Origin: Pedobacter deserti
Lineage (GTDB): Bacteria; Bacteroidota; Bacteroidia; Sphingobacteriales; Sphingobacteriaceae
Length of the DNA: 64,000 nt
Direction: 5' to 3'
Assembly (NCBI RefSeq): GCF_024436415.1
Contig: NZ_JAFMZQ010000001.1
Location: 1,550,001-1,614,000, forward strand
Shown here in pieces: positions 50,373 to 63,104 of this stretch (the stretch's first letter is position 1; the number at the start of each line of letters is the position of its first letter). The notes beneath the pieces are model-generated. The model did not search any database. It saw nothing but the letters and a program-made list of their open reading frames with translations, and was not told the origin of the DNA. The position numbers and the translations under genes are program-made.

Positions 50373-51560
50373 ATGGCAAAAGAAAAGTTTGACCGCAGTA
50401 AGCCGCACTTAAACATCGGCACAATCGGTCACGTTGACCACGGTAAAACAACCTTAACAGCAGCTATCACTAAAGTGTTATCTGATGCAGGTTTATCTGA
50501 GGCGCGTTCATTTGATTCGATTGACTCAGCTCCTGAGGAAAAAGAAAGAGGTATCACCATTAACACTGCACACGTTGAGTATTCAACTGCTAACCGTCAC
50601 TATGCACACGTTGACTGTCCAGGTCACGCGGATTACGTGAAGAACATGGTTACTGGTGCTGCGCAAATGGACGGAGCTATCATCGTTGTAGCTGCTACAG
50701 ATGGTCCGATGCCACAAACTCGTGAGCACATTCTATTGGCTCGTCAGGTAGGTGTACCTTCATTGGTTGTATTCATGAACAAAGTGGATATGGTTGATGA
50801 CCCTGAGTTGTTAGAACTGGTTGAAATGGAAGTTCGTGAATTGTTATCATTCTATGAATTCCCTGGTGATGATATTCCTGTTATCCAAGGTTCTGCTCTT
50901 GGTGGCTTGAATGGTGATCCGAAATGGGTTGCTAAGATCATGGAACTGATGGATGCTGTTGACAGCTACATTCCAATTCCTCCACGTTTGACAGACCTTC
51001 CATTCTTGATGCCTGTTGAAGACGTATTCTCGATCACTGGTCGTGGTACTGTTGCAACTGGTCGTATCGAGCGTGGTCAGATCAACACCGGAGATCCTGT
51101 TGAGATCCTGGGTATGGGTGCTGAGAACCTGAAGTCGACTGTAACAGGTGTGGAAATGTTCCGTAAGATCCTTGATTATGGTGAGGCTGGTGATAACGTA
51201 GGTTTATTGTTACGTGGTATTGAGAAAACTGATATCCGCCGTGGTATGGTTATCTGCAAGCCAGGTTCTGTAACTCCTCACACTGATTTCAAAGCTGAGA
51301 TCTATGTATTGTCAAAAGCTGAAGGTGGCCGTCACACTCCATTCTTCAACAAGTACCGTCCGCAATTCTATTTCCGTACTACAGACGTAACTGGTGAGAT
51401 CTCACTGGCTGAAGGAACTGAAATGGTTATGCCTGGTGATAACGTTACCATCACTGTTAAGTTGATCAACGCTATCGCAATGGAAAAAGGACTTCGTTTC
51501 GCTATCCGTGAAGGTGGTAGAACCGTAGGTGCTGGTCAGGTAACTGAAATTTTAAAGTAG
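50373..51560 (+). CDS. tuf: Translation elongation factor Tu
   Basis: The 395-aa GTPase delivers aminoacyl-tRNA to the ribosome. G motifs are [10 protein letters not shown], the RGITINTAH switch, [16 protein letters not shown] and GSALGG. Domains 2 and 3 are complete ([31 protein letters not shown]). Codon use is strongly biased to pyrimidine-ended highly expressed codons. It is preceded by four tRNAs and followed by tRNA-Trp and secE. The leader is A-rich with no Shine-Dalgarno sequence. Confidence 0.98.
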   Translation: MAKEKFDRSKPHLNIGTIGHVDHGKTTLTAAITKVLSDAGLSEARSFDSIDSAPEEKERGITINTAHVEYSTANRHYAHVDCPGHADYVKNMVTGAAQMDGAIIVVAATDGPMPQTREHILLARQVGVPSLVVFMNKVDMVDDPELLELVEMEVRELLSFYEFPGDDIPVIQGSALGGLNGDPKWVAKIMELMDAVDSYIPIPPRLTDLPFLMPVEDVFSITGRGTVATGRIERGQINTGDPVEILGMGAENLKSTVTGVEMFRKILDYGEAGDNVGLLLRGIEKTDIRRGMVICKPGSVTPHTDFKAEIYVLSKAEGGRHTPFFNKYRPQFYFRTTDVTGEISLAEGTEMVMPGDNVTITVKLINAIAMEKGLRFAIREGGRTVGAGQVTEILK

Positions 51561-51641
51561 TCTCAGGTTAGTATAATAACCGGGATGAGATAAAAAGATC
51601 AAGGTACTTGGGTGTTATAGCCTAAGTACTTTGTTCTAAAC

Positions 51642-51712
51642 ACGGGAATAGTTCAATGGTAGAATAGAGGTCTCCAAAACCTTTGATCAGGGTTCGAATC
51701 CTTGTTCCCGTG
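51642..51712 (+). tRNA. tRNA-Trp (CCA)
   Basis: A 71-nt cloverleaf: acceptor ACGGGAA/TTCCCGT, discriminator G, D arm GTTC/GAAT region, anticodon loop CTCCAAA (anticodon CCA), T arm AGGGTTCGAATCCTT. It lies between tuf and secE, 13 bp before the secE start. Confidence 0.95.
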
Positions 51713-51725
51713 CAAACAATTAATT

Positions 51726-51923
51726 ATGGCTAAAGTAGTTGAATTTATAAAAGAATCGTATGAGGAAATGACTCAGAAGGTCACCTGGCCTACCTGGGGA
51801 AATTTGCAGAGCTCTGCCATACTTGTTTTGATAGCCTCTCTTATTATTGCTTGCCTGATATTTGCGATGGATAAGGGTTCTACTTTTGTTTTAGATACTT
51901 TTTATAAATCACTTTCTAATTAA
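51726..51923 (+). CDS. secE: Protein translocase subunit SecE
   Basis: The 65-aa protein from ATG 51726 begins MAKVVEFIKESYEEMTQKVT with the amphipathic helix motif VTWPTWGNLQSS and one transmembrane helix (about 31-50). It stabilises SecY in the inner membrane. It sits in the conserved secE-nusG-rplK order. The frame upstream runs into tRNA-Trp and is not used. Confidence 0.95.
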   Translation: MAKVVEFIKESYEEMTQKVTWPTWGNLQSSAILVLIASLIIACLIFAMDKGSTFVLDTFYKSLSN

Positions 51924-51931
51924 ATTGCTGA

Positions 51932-52474
51932 ATGAACGATCAGTTGAAATGGTACGTAGTTAGAGCTGTTAGCGGGAAAGAGAAGAAAGTGAAGCAGTAT
52001 ATTGATTCTGAGATAAGCCGTCTTGGGGTCTCTCATCTTGTTCCTCAGGTATTGATTCCTATGGAAAAATATTACCAGATGAAGGATGGGAAAAAGATAG
52101 CTAAGGAGCGTAACTATTATCCTGGCTATGTTTTAATTGAGGCTGTTTTAGACGGAGAACTTGAGCACGTTATTAAGAATGTAAATAGCGTTATAGGGTT
52201 CTTAGGCGATAAGGGGGGAAATCCGGTTCCTATGCGTCAGGCGGAAGTTAACCGCATATTAGGTAAAGTCGATGAGATGAGCCAGCAGAGTGAGACAATG
52301 AATATTGCTTATTATGTTGGTGAGAACGTTAAAGTAATGGACGGACCGTTCAACGGTTTTACCGGAGTTATCGAAGAGGTAAACGAAGAGAAAAAGAAAT
52401 TGAAAGTTATGGTGAAGATCTTTGGCCGTAAAACGCCGCTTGAGCTTAACTATATGCAAGTAGAAAAGGAGTAA
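51932..52474 (+). CDS. nusG: Transcription termination/antitermination protein NusG
   Basis: The 180-aa protein has an NGN domain ([35 protein letters not shown]) and a C-terminal KOW domain ([40 protein letters not shown]). It couples RNA polymerase to the ribosome or Rho. It starts 8 bp after secE. Confidence 0.97.
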   Translation: MNDQLKWYVVRAVSGKEKKVKQYIDSEISRLGVSHLVPQVLIPMEKYYQMKDGKKIAKERNYYPGYVLIEAVLDGELEHVIKNVNSVIGFLGDKGGNPVPMRQAEVNRILGKVDEMSQQSETMNIAYYVGENVKVMDGPFNGFTGVIEEVNEEKKKLKVMVKIFGRKTPLELNYMQVEKE

Positions 52475-52553
52475 TACCTCCCATATAAAAACCTTAATTG
52501 TTACATTGCTTCCAACATTAACATTGAGTTTTACAAATTAACAAAAACAGAAA

Positions 52554-52997
52554 ATGGCAAAAGAAGTCAGTGCACTTGTTAAATTACAGATCAAGGGCGG
52601 AGCTGCAAATCCATCGCCACCTGTAGGACCTGCTTTGGGTGCTAAAGGTGTTAACATCATGGAGTTTTGCAAGCAATTCAATGCTCGTACCCAAGATAAG
52701 CCAGGTAAAGTATTACCCGTTGTAATTACTGTTTATGCTGACAAGTCGTTCGAATTCATCATCAAAACCCCTCCGGTGGCTATCCAGTTAAAGGACGCTA
52801 CTAAGATTCAGAGCGGTTCTGCTGAGCCCAACCGTAAGAAAGTTGGTTCGGTGACTTGGGATCAGGTTAAAGCAATTGCTGAAGATAAGATGACTGATTT
52901 GAATGCTTTCACTATCGAGTCGGCAATGAGCATGGTTGCCGGTACAGCACGCAGTATGGGAATCACCGTTAGCGGTGACGCGCCCTGGACTAATTAA
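52554..52997 (+). CDS. rplK: Large ribosomal subunit protein uL11
   Basis: The 147-aa protein has [32 protein letters not shown] and the 23S-binding C-domain with [10 protein letters not shown]. It forms the GTPase-associated centre with bL12/uL10. First of rplKAJL, 79 bp after nusG. Confidence 0.97.
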   Translation: MAKEVSALVKLQIKGGAANPSPPVGPALGAKGVNIMEFCKQFNARTQDKPGKVLPVVITVYADKSFEFIIKTPPVAIQLKDATKIQSGSAEPNRKKVGSVTWDQVKAIAEDKMTDLNAFTIESAMSMVAGTARSMGITVSGDAPWTN

Positions 52998-53020
52998 TTA
53001 ACAAAAAATAGTTTACAACA

Positions 53021-53719
53021 GTGGCTAAATTAACAAAAAATCAAAAAAAGGCACATGCTAAACTAGAATCCGGAAAGCTGTATTCTTTAAAGGATGCTGC
53101 TGCTTTGGTTAAAGACATCACCATGACTAAGTTCGATGCTTCTGTAGACATCGACGTGAGCCTTGGTGTAGATCCACGTAAAGCCAATCAAATGGTACGT
53201 GGTATCGCTACTTTACCACACGGTACAGGTAAGACTGTACGTGTACTGGTACTTTGTACTCCTGATAAGGAGGAAGAGGCTAAAGCAGCTGGAGCGGATT
53301 TCGTAGGTTTAGATGAATATGTGAGTAAGATAGAAGGTGGATGGACCGATGTTGACATTATTATCACTACACCGTCTTGCATGGCAAAAGTAGGTAAACT
53401 GGGGCGGGTTTTAGGTCCGCGTAACCTGATGCCAAACCCTAAGTCGGGGACGGTTACCAATGAAGTTGGTAAAGCAGTTACTGATGTAAAAGGTGGTAAG
53501 ATCGATTTTAAGGTTGACAAAACAGGTATTATACACGCTTCGATAGGAAAAGTATCGTTTCCGGCTGAGAAGATTTATGAGAATGCTTTAGAAGTACTTC
53601 AGGTAATTTCTAAGTTAAAGCCTTCTGCTGCTAAGGGAACTTACTTCAAGAGCATTCACGTATCCTCTACAATGAGTCCTGGAATTGCAATCGAAACTAA
53701 ATCAGTAGCGGGGATCTAA
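53021..53719 (+). CDS. rplA: Large ribosomal subunit protein uL1
   Basis: The 232-aa protein of the L1 stalk has [55 protein letters not shown] and the final [11 protein letters not shown]. The start codon is GTG at 53021, as no ATG lies near. Ends 2 bp before rplJ. In other bacteria L1 represses its own operon, but no obvious mimic site was identified here. Confidence 0.97.
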   Translation: MAKLTKNQKKAHAKLESGKLYSLKDAAALVKDITMTKFDASVDIDVSLGVDPRKANQMVRGIATLPHGTGKTVRVLVLCTPDKEEEAKAAGADFVGLDEYVSKIEGGWTDVDIIITTPSCMAKVGKLGRVLGPRNLMPNPKSGTVTNEVGKAVTDVKGGKIDFKVDKTGIIHASIGKVSFPAEKIYENALEVLQVISKLKPSAAKGTYFKSIHVSSTMSPGIAIETKSVAGI

Positions 53720-53721
53720 TT

Positions 53722-54243
53722 ATGAATAGAGAAGAAAAACACGAACTTGTTTCTGCTCTGCAAGGTAAAATGCAGGAGTATGGTAATTTTTACATTGCCG
53801 ATACTTCCAGCTTAACCGTTGAGAAAGTAAACAGCATCCGCCGCAAATGTTTCGAAAGCGGTATTGAAATGCAGGTAGCTAAAAATACTTTGATCAGAAA
53901 AGCGATTGAAGGATTGGAAGGCGATGCATCAGATATCTACGTTGCGTTAAAAGGTCAGTCAGCACTGTTGTTCTCAACAGTTGGTAACGGACCTGCAAAA
54001 TTGATCAAGGCGCTTAGAAAAGGATCAGATAAGCCAGTGCTTAAAGCGGCGTACATTGATTCTACGGTGTTCATCGGAGATAATCAGCTGGATACCTTGG
54101 TAAGCCTGAAATCAAGAGAGGAACTTATTGGCGACATTATTGGCTTGTTGCAATCACCTGCTAAAAACGTTGTTTCAGCATTGAAATCTGGTGGAAGTAC
54201 GATTGCAGGCCTGGTAAAAACTCTTCAGGAAAGAGAAGGTTAG
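53722..54243 (+). CDS. rplJ: Large ribosomal subunit protein uL10
   Basis: The 173-aa stalk base protein begins MNREEKHELVSALQGKMQEY and contains NSIRRKCFESGIEMQVAKNT and a C-terminal helix for bL12 dimers (LQSPAKNVVSALKSGGSTIA). Only 2 bp separate it from rplA, so the long L10 leader known in proteobacteria is absent. Confidence 0.97.
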   Translation: MNREEKHELVSALQGKMQEYGNFYIADTSSLTVEKVNSIRRKCFESGIEMQVAKNTLIRKAIEGLEGDASDIYVALKGQSALLFSTVGNGPAKLIKALRKGSDKPVLKAAYIDSTVFIGDNQLDTLVSLKSREELIGDIIGLLQSPAKNVVSALKSGGSTIAGLVKTLQEREG

Positions 54244-54305
54244 AACTCCTTAAAAGTTCATATTGAATAATTATTTTATACGTAAATTTTTAAAAATCTA
54301 TAAAA

Positions 54306-54683
54306 ATGGCAGATTTAAAAGCGTTTGCTGAGCAATTGGTAAACTTAACAGTTAAAGAAGTTAACGAGCTAGCTCAAATCTTGAAAGACGAGTATGGTAT
54401 TGAACCAGCTGCTGCTGCAGTTGCTGTTGCAGGACCTGCTGCTGGTGGCGATGCTCCTGCAGCTGAAGAAAAATCAACTTTTGATGTTATCCTGAAAGAA
54501 GCTGGTGGTCAGAAGTTAGCAGTTGTTAAACTGGTTAAAGACTTAACTGGTCTTGGTTTGAAAGAAGCAAAAGACTTAGTTGACGGTGCACCTAAAGAGC
54601 TTAAAGCAGGTGTTGCTAAAGACGAAGCTGAGGCTTTGAAAAAGCAATTAGAAGAAGCTGGAGCTGTAGTTGAAATTAAGTAA
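54306..54683 (+). CDS. rplL: Large ribosomal subunit protein bL12
   Basis: The 125-aa stalk protein has an N-terminal dimerisation helix ([20 protein letters not shown]), an Ala-rich hinge (about 38-55) and the C-terminal domain ([39 protein letters not shown]). It is followed by two hairpins before rpoB. Confidence 0.97.
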   Translation: MADLKAFAEQLVNLTVKEVNELAQILKDEYGIEPAAAAVAVAGPAAGGDAPAAEEKSTFDVILKEAGGQKLAVVKLVKDLTGLGLKEAKDLVDGAPKELKAGVAKDEAEALKKQLEEAGAVVEIK

Positions 54684-54709
54684 TCACTTAATTTTACGAT
54701 CACTTTAAC

Positions 54710-54801
54710 ATAGACTCCGACTGAATAGTCGGAGTCTATACCTGTTTATAAACATTTCATCTTGTTTGGTTGGTGAAATCGTTTTGCGGCTAACCAAACA
54801 A
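54710..54801 (+). promoter_or_regulatory. Two hairpins in the rplL-rpoB gap
   Basis: A perfect 13-bp stem (54710-54722 with 54727-54739, GAAT loop) has no U-run. A second 10-bp stem, TTGTTTGGTT (54762-54771) / AACCAAACAA (54792-54801), ends 35 bp before rpoB. Likely attenuation or RNA-processing elements that set rpoBC expression relative to ribosomal proteins. Confidence 0.65.
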
Positions 54802-54836
54802 ATAGTTTATTCTTAAAGTAATTTAACTTTAGTCCA

Positions 54837-57800
54837 TTGGCAAATAAAGTCGACCAAAGAGTAAATTTTGCACGTAGTAAGCATGTCATAGATTATCCCG
54901 ATTTTCTAGATGTGCAGTTGCAATCATTCAGAGAATTTTTTCAGATTGAAACTACTTCTGATAACCGTCATACTGAGGGGTTATTTAAGGTGTTTGCTGA
55001 GAATTTTCCGATCACAGATTCCAGGAACATTTTTGTTCTGGAGTTTCTGGATTATTTTATCGATCCACCACGTTATGACATTGCAGAATGCATTGACAGA
55101 GGATTGACTTACAGTGTTCCGTTGAAGGCTAAGCTTAAGCTTTCATGTAATGATGCGGAACACGAAGATTTTGAAACCATTATTCAAGACGTATACCTGG
55201 GAACCATACCTTATATGACTCCTAAGGGTACTTTCGTGATTAACGGTGCAGAGCGTGTAATTGTATCTCAATTGCACAGGTCGCCAGGTGTGTTTTTCGG
55301 CCAGAGCCGTCACACTAACGGGACTAAACTTTACTCTGCCCGTGTAATTCCGTTTAAAGGATCATGGATTGAATTTGCTACAGACGTAAACAACGTCATG
55401 TATGCCTATATCGATCGTAAGAAAAAGTTCCCGGTTACCACCCTGCTTCGTGCCATCGGTTACGATTCAGATAAAGACATTCTGGAATTGTTTGACCTGG
55501 CCGATGAGGTTAAGGTGAGCAAGTCAGGATTGAAGAAGTTTATCGGTCGCAAGCTTGCTGCAAGGGTGTTAAGGAAGTGGGTTGAAGATTTTGTAGATGA
55601 GGATACCGGAGAAGTTGTATCTATTGATCGTAATGAGGTGATCCTGGACAGGGACACTATCTTAGAAGACGACCATATTGACATGATCATCGACGCTGGT
55701 GTTAAGACGATCATCTTATCTAAAGATGATGGTGCCAGCCAAGCTGATTATACGATTATATATAATACTTTACAAAAGGATACTTCCAACTCTGAAAAGG
55801 AAGCCGTTGAAAACATCTATCGTGCACTGCGTAATGCAGAACCACCTGATGAGGAAACTGCTAGAGGTATCATTGAGCGTTTGTTTTTCTCTGACAAGCG
55901 TTATGATTTAGGTGATGTAGGACGTTACAGGATCAACCGCAAGTTGAAAATGGATACGCCTGATCATGTTAAGGTGTTGACAAAAGCGGATATTATTGCG
56001 ATCGTTAAATACCTGATCAAGCTGATCAACTCGAAAGAGGAGGTGGATGATATCGACCACTTGTCTAACCGTCGTGTTCGTACGGTTGGCGAGCAGTTAT
56101 ATGCGCAGTTTGGCGTAGGTCTTGCCCGTATGGCACGTACCATCCGTGAGCGTATGAACATCCGCGACAATGAGGTATTTACCCCAACTGATCTGATCAA
56201 CGCACGTACTTTATCGTCGGTGATAAATTCGTTCTTTGGAACCAACCAGTTGTCACAGTTTATGGATCAGACTAACCCGCTGGCGGAGATTACGCATAAG
56301 CGTCGTCTTTCGGCTTTAGGTCCGGGTGGTCTATCCAGGGAGCGTGCAGGTTTCGAGGTTCGTGACGTTCACTATACGCACTACGGTCGTTTGTGTACTA
56401 TTGAAACTCCTGAGGGACCAAACATCGGTTTGATCTCGTCGCTGTGCGTGCATGCCAAGATCAATAACCTTGGTTTTATTGAGACGCCGTACAAACGCGT
56501 AGACAATGGTATCGTTGCTGTTGATGAGCCTGTTATTTACCTGTCGGCAGAAGATGAAGACGGAAAGACAATTGCTCAGGCTAACGCCGAATATGACGAC
56601 AAAGGTAATTTTGTTACCCCGCGTGTAAAAGCACGTTATGAGGGTGACTTCCCGATTATCGAACCGGAGAAGCTTGATCTGATGGACGTAGCTCCTAACC
56701 AGATTACTTCGATAGCGGCATCTTTGATTCCTTTTCTGGAGCATGATGATGCGAACAGGGCTTTGATGGGATCGAACATGCAACGCCAGGCGGTGCCGTT
56801 GCTTCGCCCGGAGGCTCCTATTGTAGGTACCGGTCTGGAAGGACGCGTAGCACGTGACTCCAGAACACTTATCAATGCTGAGGGAGATGGTGTAGTTGAG
56901 TATGTTGATGCGAACGAGATCGTCATTAAATATGAGCGCGATGATAACGATCGCCTGGTATCTTTTGAGGGTGACAGCAAGACATATAAGCTGATTAAAT
57001 TTAAGAAGACCAACCAGAATACTTGTATCAACCTGAAACCGATTGTTAAAAAGGGTCAGCGGGTTGTTAAAGGTCAGGTACTTTGTGAGGGTTACGCTAC
57101 TCAGGACGGCGAACTTGCTTTAGGGCGGAACCTGAAGGTAGCTTTCATGCCTTGGCAGGGCTACAACTTCGAGGATGCGATTGTAATTAACGAAAGGATT
57201 GTTCGTGAGGATATCTTTACTTCATTGCATATCGAGGAGTTTGAACTTGAAGTCCGTGATACAAAACGCGGTGAAGAAGAGCTGACACCGGATATCCCGA
57301 ACGTCTCTGAAGAAGCGACTAAGGATCTGGATGAGACTGGTATTATCCGTATTGGTGCTGAAGTAAAAGAGGGCGATATCCTGATCGGTAAGATTACACC
57401 TAAGGGTGAGTCGGATCCGTCGCCGGAAGAGAAATTGTTGCGTGCGATCTTTGGCGACAAAGCTGGTGACGTAAAGGATGCTTCGTTAAAAACGCCACCT
57501 TCAATTAAAGGTGTGGTTATTGACACCAAGCTTTTCTCAAGGGCTAAGAAAACCACTAAAGCAGAAGAGAAGTCGGCCATCGAAAAACTCGATAAGAAGT
57601 ATGAACTGGCTATGCAGAATCTTAAGAACGAGCTTGTCGATAAGCTGTTCGTGATCGTAAATGGCAAAACTTCACAGGGTGTGTACAACGTCTATAAAGA
57701 GCTGTTGTTCCCTAAGGGTGCCAAGTTTACGCAAAAGAGTCTTTCGGAGCTTGAATACGCGCATATTAATCCATATAAGTGGACTACTGACGATGATAAA

Positions 57801-58640
57801 AATGAGCAGATAAAAATGCTTCTCCATAACTATGGTATTCGTGTAAACGAAGAACTTGGCGCTTACAAACGCGATAAGTTTGCTATCAGCGTTGGAGACG
57901 AACTTCCATCGGGTATTGTTCAGATGGCTAAGGTTTATGTGGCTAAGAAACGTAAATTGAAAGTCGGTGATAAGATGGCCGGACGTCACGGAAACAAGGG
58001 TATTGTGGCACGTATTGTACGTGATGAAGATATGCCATTCCTTGAAGACGGCACTCCTGTGGACATTGTACTGAACCCGCTTGGTGTACCTTCGCGTATG
58101 AACCTTGGTCAGATTTACGAGACTGTATTGGCTTGGGCTGGTAAAGAGTTGGGCGTGAAGTTTGCAACACCGATTTTTGATGGTGCTAAGCATGATGAGG
58201 TGGAAGAGTGGATTGCGAAAGCCGGTTTACCTGCGTCGGGCAGAACTTACCTGAACAATGGTTTGACGGGTGAGAAGTTTGACCAGCCGACCACAGTAGG
58301 GATCATCTACATGCTGAAACTTGGACACATGGTTGACGACAAGATGCACGCAAGGTCTATCGGACCATACTCATTGATTACACAACAACCATTGGGTGGT
58401 AAAGCCCAGTTCGGTGGTCAGCGTTTCGGTGAGATGGAGGTTTGGGCACTTGAAGCATTTGGTGCGGCAAACATCCTTCAGGAGATCTTGACTGTGAAGT
58501 CTGATGATGTTATCGGAAGGGCTAAGACTTACGAGGCGATCGTAAAAGGCGAAAATCTGCCAACTCCAGGTGTTCCGGAATCTTTCAACGTATTGGTTCA
58601 CGAATTACGTGGTTTAGGTTTAGATATTACTTTAGACTAA
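54837..58640 (+). CDS. rpoB: RNA polymerase beta subunit
   Basis: The 1267-aa catalytic subunit starts at TTG 54837 ([20 protein letters not shown]). No ATG is near this conserved N-terminus. Conserved regions include [14 protein letters not shown], the rifampicin pocket [17 protein letters not shown] with [29 protein letters not shown] and the C-terminal [20 protein letters not shown]. The rifampicin-pocket residues look wild type. Preceded by two hairpins. Confidence 0.98.
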   Translation: MANKVDQRVNFARSKHVIDYPDFLDVQLQSFREFFQIETTSDNRHTEGLFKVFAENFPITDSRNIFVLEFLDYFIDPPRYDIAECIDRGLTYSVPLKAKLKLSCNDAEHEDFETIIQDVYLGTIPYMTPKGTFVINGAERVIVSQLHRSPGVFFGQSRHTNGTKLYSARVIPFKGSWIEFATDVNNVMYAYIDRKKKFPVTTLLRAIGYDSDKDILELFDLADEVKVSKSGLKKFIGRKLAARVLRKWVEDFVDEDTGEVVSIDRNEVILDRDTILEDDHIDMIIDAGVKTIILSKDDGASQADYTIIYNTLQKDTSNSEKEAVENIYRALRNAEPPDEETARGIIERLFFSDKRYDLGDVGRYRINRKLKMDTPDHVKVLTKADIIAIVKYLIKLINSKEEVDDIDHLSNRRVRTVGEQLYAQFGVGLARMARTIRERMNIRDNEVFTPTDLINARTLSSVINSFFGTNQLSQFMDQTNPLAEITHKRRLSALGPGGLSRERAGFEVRDVHYTHYGRLCTIETPEGPNIGLISSLCVHAKINNLGFIETPYKRVDNGIVAVDEPVIYLSAEDEDGKTIAQANAEYDDKGNFVTPRVKARYEGDFPIIEPEKLDLMDVAPNQITSIAASLIPFLEHDDANRALMGSNMQRQAVPLLRPEAPIVGTGLEGRVARDSRTLINAEGDGVVEYVDANEIVIKYERDDNDRLVSFEGDSKTYKLIKFKKTNQNTCINLKPIVKKGQRVVKGQVLCEGYATQDGELALGRNLKVAFMPWQGYNFEDAIVINERIVREDIFTSLHIEEFELEVRDTKRGEEELTPDIPNVSEEATKDLDETGIIRIGAEVKEGDILIGKITPKGESDPSPEEKLLRAIFGDKAGDVKDASLKTPPSIKGVVIDTKLFSRAKKTTKAEEKSAIEKLDKKYELAMQNLKNELVDKLFVIVNGKTSQGVYNVYKELLFPKGAKFTQKSLSELEYAHINPYKWTTDDDKNEQIKMLLHNYGIRVNEELGAYKRDKFAISVGDELPSGIVQMAKVYVAKKRKLKVGDKMAGRHGNKGIVARIVRDEDMPFLEDGTPVDIVLNPLGVPSRMNLGQIYETVLAWAGKELGVKFATPIFDGAKHDEVEEWIAKAGLPASGRTYLNNGLTGEKFDQPTTVGIIYMLKLGHMVDDKMHARSIGPYSLITQQPLGGKAQFGGQRFGEMEVWALEAFGAANILQEILTVKSDDVIGRAKTYEAIVKGENLPTPGVPESFNVLVHELRGLGLDITLD

Positions 58641-58650
58641 TATTCGGTAG

Positions 58651-58686
58651 GGTTTGCTGCTGGAGGTTGTTCTTCGGCAGCAAACC
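58651..58686 (+). promoter_or_regulatory. Hairpin in the rpoB-rpoC junction
   Basis: GGTTTGCTGC (58651-58660) pairs perfectly with GCAGCAAACC (58677-58686) around a 16-base loop. No U-run follows, so it is more likely a processing or stability element than a terminator. Confidence 0.5.
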
Positions 58687-58712
58687 TTATCCGGTATTCA
58701 AATAAAAGAACT

Positions 58713-61700
58713 ATGTCTTATAAAAAGGATAATAAATTAAAAAGCAACTTTACTTCGATTACGATCAGTCTGGCTTCGCCTGAAGCTATTCTGGAGCGTT
58801 CAAGTGGTGAGGTGCTGAAACCAGAGACGATTAACTACCGGACCTACAAGCCTGAGCGTGATGGCTTGTTTTGCGAGCGTATTTTTGGTCCGGTGAAGGA
58901 TTACGAGTGCCATTGCGGTAAATATAAGCGCATCCGTTACAAGGGGATTGTTTGCGACCGTTGTGGTGTGGAGGTAACTGAGAAGAAGGTACGTCGTGAG
59001 CGTATGGGGCATATCAACCTGGTTGTTCCGGTAGCACATATCTGGTATTTCCGTTCATTGCCAAACAAAATCGGTTGCTTACTTGGTTTGCCGACTAAGA
59101 GACTGGACCTGATCATTTATTACGAGCGTTATGTGGTAATACAACCGGGTCTGATGGCTGATGAAGGAATCCAATACATGGATTTCCTTACTGAGGAAGA
59201 GTATCTTGATTTACTGGATAAGTTGCCAAAGGAGAATCAGTATCTTGATGATAAGGATCCAAACAAATTCATCGCTAAGATGGGTGCAGAAGCACTTGAA
59301 GACCTTCTTAAACGTATTGATCTGGATACCTTGTCTTATAATTTGCGTCACCAGGCTGCAAATGAAACTTCTCAGCAACGTAAAAACGAGGCTTTGAAGC
59401 GTTTGCAGGTTGTAGAAGCGTTCCGCGGTTCAAAAACACGCATTGAGAATAACCCTGAGTGGATGATCATCAAGATTGTTCCGGTGATTCCGCCTGAATT
59501 GCGTCCTCTTGTTCCTTTGGAAGGCGGCCGTTTTGCTACATCAGACTTAAATGATCTTTACCGTCGTGTTATTATTCGTAATAACCGCTTGAAGCGTCTG
59601 ATTGAAATCAAAGCGCCGGAGGTGATTCTCCGTAACGAGAAGCGTATGCTTCAAGAGGCGGTTGACTCATTATTTGATAACTCACGGAAAGTTAATGCGG
59701 TTAAAACTGAAGGTAACCGTGCTTTGAAATCTTTATCAGATATTCTGAAAGGTAAGCAAGGTCGTTTCCGTCAGAACTTATTGGGTAAGCGTGTCGACTA
59801 TTCTGCACGTTCGGTTATTGTTGTTGGGCCTAATCTTAAACTCCATGAGTGTGGTTTGCCTAAAGACATGGCTGCTGAACTTTACAAACCGTTTATCATT
59901 CGTAAGATGATTGAACGCGGTGTGGTTAAAACTGTAAAATCAGCCAAGAAGATTGTTGACAGAAAAGACCCACTGGTTTGGGATATATTGGAGAATGTCC
60001 TTAAAGGACACCCTGTATTACTGAACAGGGCACCTACGTTGCACAGACTAGGTATTCAGTCGTTCCAGCCAAAACTTGTGGAGGGTAAGGCCATTCAGTT
60101 GCACCCGCTGGTATGTACTGCGTTTAACGCGGATTTTGACGGTGACCAGATGGCGGTTCACCTTCCGCTTGGTCACGCCGCTATATTAGAGGCACAGGTA
60201 CTGATGCTTGCTGCGCATAATATTCTTAACCCTGCGAATGGTACACCTATCACCGTACCATCTCAGGATATGGTTTTGGGTCTTTACTATATAACTAAAG
60301 GCCGCAGAACTGATGAAAAGCGTGTAGTTAAAGGTCAGGACGCCATTTTCTATTCTCCGGAAGAGGTTATTATCGCTTACAATGAGAAGAAAGTTGATCT
60401 TCATGCGTTTATAAAAGTAAAAGTAAATGTTAAGGAGCAGGACGGAAGTATCGTAAACAAACTTATCGATACTACTGTGGGCCGGGTTTTATTTAACCAG
60501 ATGGTGCCTGATGAGGTCGGCTATATCAATGAACTATTAACTAAGAAGTCACTTCGTGACATTATTGGTGAGGTAGTTAAAATTACCGGTATGGCCCGTG
60601 CATCTAAGTTCCTTGATGATATTAAAGAACTTGGGTTCCAGATGGCATTCAGAGGTGGATTGTCATTTAACCTGCAGGATGTAAACATCCCGGTTGAAAA
60701 GCATGCGCTTTTGGAGCAGGCTTCGGCTGAAGTTGAAGAGGTAAGGAATAACTATAACATGGGATTCATTACCAATAACGAGCGATATAATCAGATCATC
60801 GATATCTGGACCCGTATCAATAACCGTCTTACTTCGTATGTAATGAATCAGTTGTCTAGCGACAACCAGGGTTTCAACTCTGTGTATATGATGCTTGATT
60901 CTGGTGCGAGGGGTTCTAAGGAGCAGATTCGTCAGCTTTGCGGAATGAGGGGATTGATGGCGAAGCCACAAAAATCCGGTTCTGGTGGTGAGATTATTGA
61001 GAACCCGATTTTGTCTAACTTTAAGGAAGGCTTGTCGGTACTCGAGTACTTTATCTCTACTCACGGTGCCCGTAAAGGTTTGGCGGATACTGCGTTGAAG
61101 ACTGCTGATGCGGGTTATCTGACACGTCGTTTGCACGATGTTGCTCAGGATATGATCGTGAATTCTGAGGACTGTGGCACCTTAAGAGGTATGTACACCA
61201 CTGCGCTTAAGGATAATGAGGATATCGTAGAACCATTGTATGACAGGATATTGGGTCGTATTTCACTTCATGATGTATTCAATCCTTTAGATGGTTCATT
61301 GCTGGTAGCAGCCGGTCAGGATATTGATGAGGATATTGCCAAGGCCATTGAGGAATCTCCGCTTGAAGGTATCGAGATACGGTCGGTATTAACATGCGAA
61401 AACGAGAGAGGTGTCTGTGCACTTTGCTACGGACGTAACCTTGCTACTGGTAAACGGGTGCAACGTGGTGAGGCTGTCGGCGTAATTGCTGCGCAGTCTA
61501 TCGGTGAACCGGGTACTCAGCTTACACTTCGTACTTTCCACGTGGGTGGTACCGCGTCAAACATTGCGGCAGAGTCTCAGCTTACAGCGAAGTTTGACGG
61601 TATTGTTGAGTACGAGAACGTAAGGACAGTTGAAACGAAGACTGAAGAAGGCGATGTTCAGATTGTTCTGGGTCGTTCAGGTGAGTTTAAGATCGTTGAA

Positions 61701-62996
61701 CCAGGTACGGGAAAAGTCATCATGACCAATAATATTCCTTATGGTTCATTCCTGTTTGTAGAGGACGGAGCGAAAGTGTCTAAAGGTGATAAGATCTGCT
61801 CATGGGATCCTTATAACGCCGTGATCATTTCTGAATTTGCCGGAAAGATTGAATTCGACGCTATTGTCGAAGGTGTTACTTTCCGCGAAGAATCAGACGA
61901 GCAGACTGGTCACCGTGAAAAGGTGATTATCGATACCAGAGACAAAACCAAGAACCCGTCAGTTCGTGTGGTAGATAAGAAGGGTGAGCTGATCCGTAAC
62001 TATAACATCCCTGTTGGTGCGCACATTGCCATTGATGAAGGTGATATGGTACAGCCCGGACAGATTTTGGTGAAGATACCTCGGGCAACTGGAAAAACAC
62101 GGGATATTACAGGTGGTTTGCCACGTGTAACCGAACTTTTCGAAGCCCGTAATCCTTCAAACCCTGCTGTAGTAACAGAGATCGACGGTGTAGTAAGCCT
62201 TGGTGGTGTGAAGCGGGGTAACCGTGAAATCACGATCGAGTCTAAGGATGGCGAGATCAAGAAGTATCTTGTTCCGCTTTCAAAACATATCCTGGTTCAG
62301 GACAATGACTTTGTGAAAGCAGGTATGCCATTGTCGGACGGTTCGATTTCTCCTGCAGATATTCTTGCAATTAAGGGCCCTGCGGCAGTTCAGGAATATC
62401 TTGTAAACGGTATTCAGGAAGTTTACCGCTTACAGGGTGTAAAAATCAACGACAAGCATTTTGAGGTGATTGTTCACCAGATGATGCAGAAGGTACATAT
62501 CGAGGATCCGGGAGATACAAGCTTCCTGGAAAACAACTCGGTAGACCGTTGGGATTTTATGAATGAGAATGACGCTATATATGACAAGAAGGTTGTTGTT
62601 GACGCAGGTGATTCAACTACGGTAAAACCAGGTCAGATCTTGTCTCTACGGAAGTTAAGAGATGAAAACTCTCAACTGAAGCGTAAAGACTTGAAGCAGA
62701 TTGAAGTGCGCGATGCAAGGTCTGCAACCGCAAGCTCTATGCTTCAGGGTATCACGAGGGCATCCTTAGGTACCAAATCGTTTATTTCAGCAGCATCTTT
62801 CCAGGAAACTACTAAAGTACTGAATGAGGCAGCCATTGCTGGTAAGCGCGATGAGATGCTTGGCTTAAAGGAGAACGTGATCGTTGGTCACCTTATACCA
62901 TCAGGTACTGGTGTACGCGGCTACGAGAGAATAATCGTAGGTTCTCAGGAAGAATACGACAAGTTGCTCGCTTCAAAACAGGAAGAAGAGGCTTAA
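58713..62996 (+). CDS. rpoC: RNA polymerase beta' subunit
   Basis: The 1427-aa subunit has an N-terminal zinc site ([20 protein letters not shown]), the catalytic Mg motif [13 protein letters not shown], the [20 protein letters not shown] bridge region, the trigger-loop region ([19 protein letters not shown]) and a second zinc site near [15 protein letters not shown]. Full length. It lies 72 bp after rpoB and ends the operon with a terminator. Confidence 0.98.
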   Translation: MSYKKDNKLKSNFTSITISLASPEAILERSSGEVLKPETINYRTYKPERDGLFCERIFGPVKDYECHCGKYKRIRYKGIVCDRCGVEVTEKKVRRERMGHINLVVPVAHIWYFRSLPNKIGCLLGLPTKRLDLIIYYERYVVIQPGLMADEGIQYMDFLTEEEYLDLLDKLPKENQYLDDKDPNKFIAKMGAEALEDLLKRIDLDTLSYNLRHQAANETSQQRKNEALKRLQVVEAFRGSKTRIENNPEWMIIKIVPVIPPELRPLVPLEGGRFATSDLNDLYRRVIIRNNRLKRLIEIKAPEVILRNEKRMLQEAVDSLFDNSRKVNAVKTEGNRALKSLSDILKGKQGRFRQNLLGKRVDYSARSVIVVGPNLKLHECGLPKDMAAELYKPFIIRKMIERGVVKTVKSAKKIVDRKDPLVWDILENVLKGHPVLLNRAPTLHRLGIQSFQPKLVEGKAIQLHPLVCTAFNADFDGDQMAVHLPLGHAAILEAQVLMLAAHNILNPANGTPITVPSQDMVLGLYYITKGRRTDEKRVVKGQDAIFYSPEEVIIAYNEKKVDLHAFIKVKVNVKEQDGSIVNKLIDTTVGRVLFNQMVPDEVGYINELLTKKSLRDIIGEVVKITGMARASKFLDDIKELGFQMAFRGGLSFNLQDVNIPVEKHALLEQASAEVEEVRNNYNMGFITNNERYNQIIDIWTRINNRLTSYVMNQLSSDNQGFNSVYMMLDSGARGSKEQIRQLCGMRGLMAKPQKSGSGGEIIENPILSNFKEGLSVLEYFISTHGARKGLADTALKTADAGYLTRRLHDVAQDMIVNSEDCGTLRGMYTTALKDNEDIVEPLYDRILGRISLHDVFNPLDGSLLVAAGQDIDEDIAKAIEESPLEGIEIRSVLTCENERGVCALCYGRNLATGKRVQRGEAVGVIAAQSIGEPGTQLTLRTFHVGGTASNIAAESQLTAKFDGIVEYENVRTVETKTEEGDVQIVLGRSGEFKIVEPGTGKVIMTNNIPYGSFLFVEDGAKVSKGDKICSWDPYNAVIISEFAGKIEFDAIVEGVTFREESDEQTGHREKVIIDTRDKTKNPSVRVVDKKGELIRNYNIPVGAHIAIDEGDMVQPGQILVKIPRATGKTRDITGGLPRVTELFEARNPSNPAVVTEIDGVVSLGGVKRGNREITIESKDGEIKKYLVPLSKHILVQDNDFVKAGMPLSDGSISPADILAIKGPAAVQEYLVNGIQEVYRLQGVKINDKHFEVIVHQMMQKVHIEDPGDTSFLENNSVDRWDFMNENDAIYDKKVVVDAGDSTTVKPGQILSLRKLRDENSQLKRKDLKQIEVRDARSATASSMLQGITRASLGTKSFISAASFQETTKVLNEAAIAGKRDEMLGLKENVIVGHLIPSGTGVRGYERIIVGSQEEYDKLLASKQEEEA

Positions 62997-63011
62997 GCCA
63001 AATTAATATTG

Positions 63012-63051
63012 AAGGCCTCCCTTGCTTTAAGAGTTTGGGGGGCTTTTTTTA
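63012..63051 (+). terminator. Intrinsic terminator after rpoC
   Basis: AAGGCCTCCC (63012-63021) pairs with GGGGGGCTTT (63037-63046), including two G-U pairs, with a 15-base loop and a T-run to about 63050. Confidence 0.75.
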
Positions 63052-63092
63052 TGTATTGTAATATATGGGTGTTTTAATTCAGCCCAATTGTC

Positions 63093-63100
63093 TAAGTTTG
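63093..63100 (+). promoter_or_regulatory. -7 promoter element abutting the DUF3467 start codon
   Basis: TAAGTTTG fits TAnnTTTG and ends 4 bp before the ATG at 63105, so the transcript would be leaderless or nearly so if this box is used. Confidence 0.45.
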
Positions 63101-63104
63101 CGAT

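Noticed and set aside
53700..53725. L10-type autoregulatory leader before rplJ
   Set aside because: Only 2 bp separate rplA and rplJ, so there is no room for a structured leader.
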